29,241 nucleotides of DNA from Puniceicoccales bacterium. GTDB lineage: Bacteria; Verrucomicrobiota; Verrucomicrobiia; Opitutales; JAIRLM01. The stretch spans positions 1 through 29,241 of the forward strand of contig JAITSI010000056.1 in the NCBI GenBank assembly GCA_031287845.1. Direction: 5' to 3'. The notes beneath the pieces are model-generated. The model was not told the origin of the DNA. It did no database searches and saw nothing but the letters and a program-made list of their open reading frames with translations. Of this stretch, positions 23,394-29,241 are shown in pieces (positions within the stretch are counted from its first letter, which is position 1; each line of letters opens with the position of its first letter). Both the position numbers and the translations under genes were made by a program.

Positions 23394-24464
23394 TTAGCCG
23401 CGGGAATGCGCCGGCGGGCCGTGGCGGGGGAGTGCCAGTGCGCACAGCCACCAGCCGGTGCTACGGTCGGCGGCCTGGAGCAGCTGGAGGAAAATTTCCA
23501 AAAAGGATCGCCGGGCCCGCTCCAGTTCGGCCAGGGACCAGAGCCGCAGCTGCGGAGTCAACCGGCGCAGGTAGAAGGAATTTTGAGCGAAGATGCCCTC
23601 CCCCCTGGCCAGAAATGGGCAGTGGCGTTTGGCCCGTTCCAGTGCCGCGTCCGGGGAAGCCGGCCACGCGCCTAGCGCCTCCAGCGCCTTCAGCTGGAGC
23701 AGGGTTCGGCAGTGGCCCTGCAGGGTGGCGAGGAGAACCCGCGGCTCCCCCCTTTCCCCCAGGAATCGGCGCAGTTCCCGGACAAAGCTTGCTTCGCTGC
23801 GCTCGAAGTAGGCGGCGGTGAGGGCAAAGCAATTTTCGACCGATCCTTCACAGCAGATGGCGGCCACGTCGCGTTCCGTGGCCGTGCGGCGCGGGTGCAG
23901 GGCCAGTTCCAGCTTGTCCAATTCGCCGGCGAGCAGCCTGGCAGGACCGCCCACCAGTTCCAGCAGGTAGAGCCGCGTGGACGGAGCCATTGCCAGGCCT
24001 CTCCGCTCCAGGTCCTCGGCCAGGAAGCGTTCCCGGCCGGCGGGGCCTCCCTCCACCGGATGGTTGGCAACGGCCGGATGGGCCACCAGGCGTTTGAAGG
24101 CGCGCAGCCGGCGGTCCACGGGGCTCGCGGAGAGAAACAGCGGCACCCGTCCGCGCACGGCACCGTCGAGCAGGGAAAAAAATGCGTCCACCACGCCATC
24201 GTCGCCGGCGGGTGGCGCCGCGCTGAGCAGTGGCAAATCTTTGATCCACAGCGCCCGGCCAGGGTTCAGCAGGGGCGGGGTGGCCAGGGCCTCGGCCAAT
24301 TTTTGCAAAAACCGATCCCGGTCGCCGGCGGAATGGATGCTGCCACGCAGCACCTCCGGGGGATGGGCCCCATTCCCTTGCCGCGCCGCCCGGAGCAGGG
24401 CCCGCTCCACGAGGAATTCATCCTCCCCGTGGTAGAGGGCGATGGATGGGGCCGGCTCAGCCAC
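23394..24464 (-). CDS. holA: DNA polymerase III delta subunit
   Basis: Delta is the clamp-loader subunit that opens the beta sliding clamp. From the GTG at 24464 it is 356 residues, normal length. The N-terminus IALYHGEDEFLVERALLRA is the family start (YLLxGxExxLxxEA). LNPGRALWIKDLP and the helical block RLYLLELVGGPARLLAGELDKLEL (family: GxDLxxLxxELEKL) follow, then a helical C-terminal collar domain with RRFLGERGEPRVLLATLQGHCRTLLQLK. The GTG overlaps the tsf stop in GTGGCTGA, so translation is probably coupled. An ATG at 24518 inside tsf is possible but adds residues absent from the family. It is the last gene of rpsB–tsf–holA; the stop borders the accessory island. Confidence 0.88.
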   Translation of the reverse strand: MAEPAPSIALYHGEDEFLVERALLRAARQGNGAHPPEVLRGSIHSAGDRDRFLQKLAEALATPPLLNPGRALWIKDLPLLSAAPPAGDDGVVDAFFSLLDGAVRGRVPLFLSASPVDRRLRAFKRLVAHPAVANHPVEGGPAGRERFLAEDLERRGLAMAPSTRLYLLELVGGPARLLAGELDKLELALHPRRTATERDVAAICCEGSVENCFALTAAYFERSEASFVRELRRFLGERGEPRVLLATLQGHCRTLLQLKALEALGAWPASPDAALERAKRHCPFLARGEGIFAQNSFYLRRLTPQLRLWSLAELERARRSFLEIFLQLLQAADRSTGWWLCALALPRHGPPAHSRG

Positions 24465-25044
24465 CGACCTGGAAGCGGGCAAAGCGGCCAATGCGGATAT
24501 TTTCCCCGATGCGGGCAATGTGTCCGCGCACCAATTCCTCCACGGTCTGGGAAGGATCCTTCACGAATGGCTGGGACAGAAGGCAGACCTGGGCGTGGAA
24601 CTTGGCCATCTTCCCCTCGATGAATGCCCCCACGGCCTGGGGCGGCCTGCCCTGCGCCTGGCTGCGGGCCACCTCCATTTCCCGCTCCGTCTCCGCGGGC
24701 GGTACGTTGATGACTCCCACGTAGCAGGGATTTGAGGCGGCAATGTGCAGGCAGAGGTCCCGGCCCAGGGTCTGGAACAGCTCGTTCTTTGCCACGAAGT
24801 CCGTTTCGCAGTTCAGTTGCAGCAGGACGCCGATGCGGCCCCCCGTGTGGATGTAGGAAAATACCGATCCTTCCAGTGCCAGCCGGTCCTCGCGCTTTTC
24901 TGCCCCGGCCAGTCCCTTCTTTTTCAGTGCCAGCACGGCCCCGGCCATGTCGCCGCCCGACTCATCCAGTGCCCGCTTGCAGTCCATCAGGCCCGCTCCC
25001 GTGCGTTTCCGCAGCTCATCCACCGCTCGTATGTCCGTCGCCAT
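24457..25044 (-). CDS. tsf: elongation factor Ts
   Basis: Guanine-nucleotide exchange factor that recycles EF-Tu. It has 195 residues, the short form of the family (others reach ~290), so the second core subdomain is reduced. The N-terminal UBA-like domain VDELRKRTGAGLMDCKRAL is followed by the core with HTGGRIGVLLQLNCETDFVAKNE; the TDFVAKN segment is the part that touches EF-Tu. The C-terminus has LLSQPFVKDPSQTVEEL. The ATG at 25044 lies 15 bases after the rpsB stop and has AGGAG about 11 bases upstream. It overlaps the holA start by 8 bases. Confidence 0.97.
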   Translation of the reverse strand: MATDIRAVDELRKRTGAGLMDCKRALDESGGDMAGAVLALKKKGLAGAEKREDRLALEGSVFSYIHTGGRIGVLLQLNCETDFVAKNELFQTLGRDLCLHIAASNPCYVGVINVPPAETEREMEVARSQAQGRPPQAVGAFIEGKMAKFHAQVCLLSQPFVKDPSQTVEELVRGHIARIGENIRIGRFARFQVGG

Positions 25045-25059
25045 GATTATTTGTTTCTC

Positions 25060-25890
25060 CTAGCGCCTCTCCTGGCGTTGCTCCGCCGCGGCCAAATCCT
25101 CCTCGGACAGTCCCTCCGCCAGCGCCACGGCCTCGGCCGACAGCACCACGCTGGGTTCCCGTTCCACCATTTCCCGGGGGGAGGCCTTTCCCTCCCGGCG
25201 CATTTCCCGCTCCTCCCGGCCCAGCAGGATGGCCTGCACGACCGGGTCCAGCAGAACGCGGATGGCGCGGCTCGAATCGTCGTTGCCCGGGACGGGGTAG
25301 TCCGCCAGAAATGGGTTCGTGTTCGTGTCGGCGATGGCCACGACGGGGATTCCCGTGCGCCTGGCCTCGCGGACGGCGATCAGCTCCCGGTTGATGTCCA
25401 CCACGAAGATGGCACCGGGCCGGCCGGCGATGTCGAGCAGCCCCTCGAAGTTGCGGGCCATGCGGGCCATGGTCCGGCGCAGGGAGGCGGCCTCCTTGTT
25501 GAACATGCGGTCGATTTCCCCCCGCTCCCGCATCTGCAGCAGTTTCCGGTACTTGTGCAGGCCCTTGTTGACCGTGTCGTAGTTGGTCAGGCTACCGCCG
25601 AGCCAGCGTTCGGCGCAGTGGAAGATTCCCTCCTGTTCGCCCTGCTGGCGGATGAGCTCCTTTGCCTGGGGCTTGGTTCCCACGAGCCAAACCTCTCCTC
25701 CGTCCGCCACGAGCCGCTCTAGGAATTCGCAGGCCCGCTGGAGCTGGGAAAGGGTTTTTTCCAGGTCAATGATGGAAATGCCGTGGCGATGGTCATAGAT
25801 GAAGGGCTTGGACCGGGGATCCCAGCGGCGAAGCTGGTGGCCCACGTGGACCCCCGCGTCAAACAGCTCCTGGACTGTGGGAAAATTCAT
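25060..25890 (-). CDS. rpsB: 30S ribosomal protein S2
   Basis: Small-subunit protein at the head–body junction, also needed to bring S1 to the ribosome. The 276 residues show the family blocks LFDAGVHVGHQLRRWDP, KPFIYDHRHGISIIDLEKT, EVWLVGTKPQAKELI, RWLGGSLTNYDTV and the PGAIFVVDINRELIAVREA segment. The C-terminal ~45 residues are an acidic/charged extension. The ATG at 25890 has GGAG seven bases upstream. It is first of rpsB–tsf–holA; pyrH and frr, which often follow tsf in bacteria, lie elsewhere in the window. The 197-base gap to divergent mutL must hold both promoters; a TAAAGT −10-like hexamer lies on the minus strand near 25935, without a clear −35. Confidence 0.97.
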   Translation of the reverse strand: MNFPTVQELFDAGVHVGHQLRRWDPRSKPFIYDHRHGISIIDLEKTLSQLQRACEFLERLVADGGEVWLVGTKPQAKELIRQQGEQEGIFHCAERWLGGSLTNYDTVNKGLHKYRKLLQMRERGEIDRMFNKEAASLRRTMARMARNFEGLLDIAGRPGAIFVVDINRELIAVREARRTGIPVVAIADTNTNPFLADYPVPGNDDSSRAIRVLLDPVVQAILLGREEREMRREGKASPREMVEREPSVVLSAEAVALAEGLSEEDLAAAEQRQERR

Positions 25891-26087
25891 GCATCTGCTC
25901 CGTACGGCCCGCGCCGCCTGGGATGAAAAATGACTTTACACGGAGCCGACCGCCGGTCCGATCGGGCCACGGTCCGCTGTTTTTGGGAAAAGGCAAGAAG
26001 TAATTTGGTCTTTTTGCGGAGAAAAATTTTACGGAGCCGCATGGGGAGAACCGTTGACCGGCCGGGGCCATGGCATAGCTTGCCGCC

Positions 26088-28040
26088 GTGGGCTTTGCCG
26101 TGCAGCTTCTGCCGGAGGTCGTCGTCAACCAGGTGGCGGCCGGAGAGGTGGTGGAGCGGCCGTCCGCGGTGGTTAAGGAATTGGTGGAGAACGCCATCGA
26201 CGGCGGGGCAACGCGCATTGGCGTGGACTTCCGCCGGGCGGGAAAAGATTTTATCTCCGTCCGCGACGACGGCGTGGGCATGGGGAGGGAGGACGCCCTG
26301 CTCGCCGTCCAGCGCCACGCCACCAGCAAAATTCGCGCCATCGGGGATCTGCAGTCCCTCCACACCTTCGGCTTCCGCGGGGAGGCGCTGCCGTCCATCG
26401 CCGCGGTTTCCCACTTCGTCCTGCGCACCCGCCGGTCCCAGGATCCCGTCGGCACGGAGATCCCCATCGTCGACGGCGTGGGGCGGGCGGTCCGGGAGTG
26501 CGCCATGGAGCCGGGCACGGAGGTGCGGGTCAGCCACCTGTTCCAGTCCGTCCCCGCCCGGCGCAAGTTCCTCCGCACGGACCAGACCGAGGCCAGCCAC
26601 ATCGTCAACACCATGCGCCTCTTCGCCATCGCCTTCCCCGCCGTTCAATTTCAGCTGTGCCATGGCGGTCGCATGCACCTTTCCCTGGCCGCCGCCGCCA
26701 CGCCGGAGGCGCGGCTCGAGGACCTGCTGGGCCGGCCCCTATTTTCCCTGCTGCTGCCCGTCGCCGCGGAATCCGGAGGAAAAAAATTGTTCGGCCACGT
26801 GCTGCGGCCGGACCGGCGCGCCCCGCCGGGCGAGGAAATGGTGTTTTTTGTCAACCGGCGGCCCATCGGCTCACGGGAACTGCGCAGCTGGGTCCTGGAA
26901 GCCTATGGCTCCCACTTTCCCGGCGCCCGCAGCCTTCCCTGCTTTCTATTTCTGGAACTTCCTCCCGACCAGGTGGATGTCAACGTGCACCCGACCAAGC
27001 GCGAGGTGCGCTTTTCCCGGCGCGGGGAACTGCGGGACTTTCTACTCCGGTCGCTGGCGGACCAGCTTGCGAAGGCGGTTCAGCCGATGCGGCCGGCCGA
27101 GGGCTTTTCTCCGATCCCCTCTCCGGCTCCGATTCCGCCATCGACTTCCGATTTACCTCCAATTCCGGTTTTTTCCCCGCTTTCCCCATTGATTCCGGTT
27201 TCTTCCCCGACTTCGGTTCCACCGGCGATCCCAATTCCGATCCAGGACCAACCCGGCCCCGCGCCGGCCACGGCCGGGACGGATGAAGAATGGAGGGAGG
27301 ATCCCGGCGCTGGAAGGGACGGGGTTGGCGGGCGAGGTTGCTTTTCCGAAAAATTTTCCCAGCCGGCCTGTCCACGGGCATTTGACCGCTTCGCCGGCTC
27401 CAGCGCCCTGGTCCGCCCCGATGCCATTCCCCGCACCGTTCCCATCTTTTCTTCCAGCCGGGGTCTGATCAACTGGCGCTTCGTGGGACGCCTGGACGGC
27501 AACTGCGCCATCTGGGCCACGGACACGGGGGTCGTTTTCTTTGACATCCGGGCGGCCGCCATGCGCGTGGCCTATGAAAAATTGCTCCGCGACGGGGATA
27601 GCCCGCCGAGGCAGCGGCTGCTCCTGCCCATTCGCCTGGACCTGCGCCGGCAGGAGGAGGCGGGGGATCGGCTGCGGGAATTGGCCGGCGCCGGCTTTAC
27701 CCTTGCGGCCAGCGGCGAGGGGGATTGCTACCGGGTGACGGAAATTCCCGGCTGGCTCCCGGAGCGGTCCGCCGAGGCATTCCTCTACGACTGGCTGGTG
27801 CTGCGCCGCAAAACCGCTTTCCAGCTGCGCATGGAGCACTTTGCCCGCACGGCGGCCTCCCACATCGCCGCATCTTCTTCCTATGAAACGCTTGCGGACC
27901 TGACCTCCCTGCTGCGGGACCTGATGTCCTGCCGCATCCCCACGACCGCTCCGGACGGCTCCGGCATCTATTTTGAACTTGCCCGCAGCGAAATGCAGCG
28001 GCGCTGGGCTCCGCCGGAGGAGTACGGTCAGGATCCGTAA
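26088..28040 (+). CDS. mutL: DNA mismatch repair protein MutL with degenerate endonuclease motif
   Basis: Links mismatch recognition by MutS to strand removal. The 650 residues have the GHKL ATPase domain (about 1–335), with VVKELVENAIDGGAT, DDGVGM, ATSKI, TFGFRGEALPS and VNVHPTKREVRF all intact. A linker (about 345–450) includes a Pro/Ile/Ser-rich stretch of short PIP-like repeats. The C-terminal dimerisation domain begins near INWRFVGRLDGN. Where endonuclease-type MutL proteins have DQHAAHER, this one reads DIRAAAMR in VVFFDIRAAAMRVAYEKL, so the metal-binding His and Glu are gone. The start is a GTG at 26088 with a weak Shine-Dalgarno; the family N-terminus (IQLLPEVVVNQVAAGEVVERP type) begins right there. 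The last residues (GQDP) and the TAA are encoded by dispersed repeat copy E, so the original C-terminus may have been replaced. Confidence 0.95.
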   Translation: MGFAVQLLPEVVVNQVAAGEVVERPSAVVKELVENAIDGGATRIGVDFRRAGKDFISVRDDGVGMGREDALLAVQRHATSKIRAIGDLQSLHTFGFRGEALPSIAAVSHFVLRTRRSQDPVGTEIPIVDGVGRAVRECAMEPGTEVRVSHLFQSVPARRKFLRTDQTEASHIVNTMRLFAIAFPAVQFQLCHGGRMHLSLAAAATPEARLEDLLGRPLFSLLLPVAAESGGKKLFGHVLRPDRRAPPGEEMVFFVNRRPIGSRELRSWVLEAYGSHFPGARSLPCFLFLELPPDQVDVNVHPTKREVRFSRRGELRDFLLRSLADQLAKAVQPMRPAEGFSPIPSPAPIPPSTSDLPPIPVFSPLSPLIPVSSPTSVPPAIPIPIQDQPGPAPATAGTDEEWREDPGAGRDGVGGRGCFSEKFSQPACPRAFDRFAGSSALVRPDAIPRTVPIFSSSRGLINWRFVGRLDGNCAIWATDTGVVFFDIRAAAMRVAYEKLLRDGDSPPRQRLLLPIRLDLRRQEEAGDRLRELAGAGFTLAASGEGDCYRVTEIPGWLPERSAEAFLYDWLVLRRKTAFQLRMEHFARTAASHIAASSSYETLADLTSLLRDLMSCRIPTTAPDGSGIYFELARSEMQRRWAPPEEYGQDP

Positions 28041-28262
28041 AACCGGTCCGCCGGTTGACGGTGGGGCTGCGCCCCTCTGGGAGGTCGCAAAGGGGGCTGC
28101 CGCGCCCCTTTGCCAATCCCCCGCCCACGGAGTGCCGTAGCATCGATAATCGGGGGAAGCGAAGCCTGGGGCAAAGCCCCCAAAAGGGCCAGGCCGGCCC
28201 CCGAGGCCCCCTCGCTTCGCTCGGGACGCCGGCCGGCCGGGCGCTGCCGGCGGTTCCATGCG
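28026..28262. repeat. dispersed mosaic repeat, copy E
   Basis: The fullest copy. It begins GGTCAGGATCCGTAAAACC and overlaps the mutL stop. Then come CCGGTTGACGGTGGGGCTGCG, the hairpin GCAAAGGGGGCTGCC/GCCCCTTTGC at 28087–28113, CCCACGGAGTGCC, a GGGGCAAAGCCCC stem, and CCCTCGCTTCGCTCGGGACG. It matches copy C in inverted orientation along almost its whole length. Confidence 0.85.
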
Positions 28263-28327
28263 TGTCCGGCGGAGGGAAATGCCACTCCGCCCGAAATTTT
28301 TTTCCCAAAAAACAAAAAAATCTTGCC

Positions 28328-29241
28328 ATGGACAACTTCGCCCATCAAACTACTAGAATGATACCGGCTCCCGGCTCCCGGCTCCCGGCTCCCGGCTCCC
28401 GGCTCCCGGCTCCCGGCTCCCGGCGCTGCTAGCGCTTGCCATTGCGCTTTTTAGCCTAAATAGTCCACTGGCCCACGGCGTTGATAACCTCGTCTTCGAC
28501 GGTACAACTACCTTCTACACTTTTACCGATGAAAATACAACTATTGGCTATATCACCTTTCACAATCAATATGGGTATATTTATCTGCAACCACTTCCAG
28601 ATCTGCCGTTTCCGGATACTGTCCCATACGCAAATGTCACATTTGAGTATGTCGCGCTGACTCTAACGCCGCAAAAAGGTGATGTGTATTATGTTGGAGT
28701 CATGGAATCGGAGGTTCACCCTGTCTTAACGCTGTACGAATCCCCATTCGATCCAACGCAACCGGAGTTAGGAATGATTGCCTACAATTTGGGCGTTTCG
28801 GAGGCAGAGCATAGGGCAGTTCTCGGCGACGACAAAAGTTTAGAATTTGTGGTCGCTGATCCGGAATGGCCTGTTGACTGGTTCCAACTCCCAGATGGTG
28901 ACTTGGTTAGTCTTTTTCCCGGACGACCGGCTGATTGGCCCTCTTATTGCGGATCGCAAATTAGTTTTAAGGGATTAGCTGGGCAGAGCTATTCATTGAT
29001 CATAGTTACCAGCCTTCCTGATGGTAACTGGCGGTTGTGTACTCCTATGAAAATCTATGTGACTGGCACTGTGGAGAAACAGGAACCTGAGCCATCGGGC
29101 AAAACGGAAGAACCGGAAGGGACAGAGACATCTGGTGAGTCAGGAGACTCGCCGGACGAAACAGAGACACCGAATGGACTAGAAACCTTGGAAGGACAGC
29201 CTTCCCTCTTCCACGGGGCGCTGGCGGAGCTGGGCATGGAG
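28328..29241 (+). CDS. secreted protein, apparently phase-variable and out of frame (OFF) here; 3' end beyond the window
   Basis: I recognise no family. The frame starting at 28357 is open for 295 codons to the window end with no stop. After the heptamer tract it encodes LPALLALAIALFSLNSPLAHG, a convincing signal-peptide core with cleavage near AHG. A polar, beta-rich domain of about 205 residues follows (aromatic and Thr/Val-rich, e.g. TTTFYTFTDENTTIGYITF), then a Glu/Thr/Pro/Ser linker (29080–29180) and the start of another region. That frame has no ATG, GTG or TTG start before the signal; a TAG lies at 28354. The ATGs at 28328 and 28358 share another frame, which ends at TAG 28430–28432. 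Nine or six repeat units instead of eight would join ATG to signal peptide and body. G+C is clearly lower than in the housekeeping genes. A sequencing or assembly miscount of the repeats is the main alternative. Confidence 0.7.
28364..28426 (+). repeat. heptamer tandem repeat CCGGCTC (8 perfect copies plus one degenerate)
   Basis: Eight exact head-to-tail copies of a 7-base unit at 28364–28419, then CCGGCGC. Seven is not a multiple of three, so each gain or loss shifts the reading frame. It lies between the only nearby ATGs (28328 and 28358) and the signal-peptide coding region of the next gene. Confidence 0.97.

Noticed and set aside
28364..28426. CRISPR-like array
   Set aside because: The units are 7 bases with no spacers; this is a simple tandem repeat.
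28055..28432. Open frame across repeat copy E and the heptamers as a 125-codon gene
   Set aside because: Its first part is repeat sequence with no protein features; only the portion from ATG 28328 onward is relevant, as the OFF-frame start of the secreted protein.

Overview
This is a GC-rich window (about two thirds G+C by eye) made mostly of housekeeping genes. I infer a member of the PVC group, most likely Verrucomicrobiota (Opitutia-like). The reasons are the ileS–dksA-like–lspA run, a stand-alone RodZ-like protein next to glgA, and a DksA-like protein lacking most zinc cysteines. This placement is inference; no 16S rRNA or other marker is present to fix it. I see no rRNA, CRISPR array or transposase.

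Layout. Positions 1–6558 (+) carry valS, rpsO, pnp and fabD: tRNA charging, ribosome/RNA turnover and fatty-acid initiation. Positions 6519–13078 (−) form a long co-directional run, pyrH–frr–N-acetylmuramoyl-L-alanine amidase–tgt–[repeat]–rodZ-like–left-handed beta-helix transferase–glgA, tightly packed with several start/stop overlaps. Positions 13151–14152 hold tRNA-Gln and a gene-free patch full of dispersed GC-rich repeats, followed by a family-9 glycosyltransferase (+). Positions 15146–19443 (−) hold ileS–dksA-like–lspA–tRNA-Val, with a divergent Skp/OmpH-like periplasmic chaperone at 19606–20154 (+).

Positions 20160–23390 form an accessory island of lower G+C. It has three paralogous minus-strand genes for small proteins with a two-segment membrane hairpin at nearly the same residues in each. 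Each has a related non-coding leader, and in two copies the leader is nearly identical. Housekeeping then resumes with rpsB–tsf–holA (25890–23394, −) and divergent mutL (26088–28040, +).

Positions 28041–29241 are again accessory: a copy of the dispersed repeat, then eight perfect copies of a 7-bp unit, then a low-GC open frame running off the window end. That frame encodes a signal peptide and a secreted, beta-rich protein. The nearest ATGs are one frame out and end at a TAG just after the repeats. The layout is that of a phase-variable surface or secreted protein caught in the OFF state, and it is the most interesting item here.

A family of mosaic palindromic repeats (at least five copies: 9469, 13498, 13855, 22100 and 28026) sits at gene ends and island borders. 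One copy supplies the stop codon and last residues of mutL.
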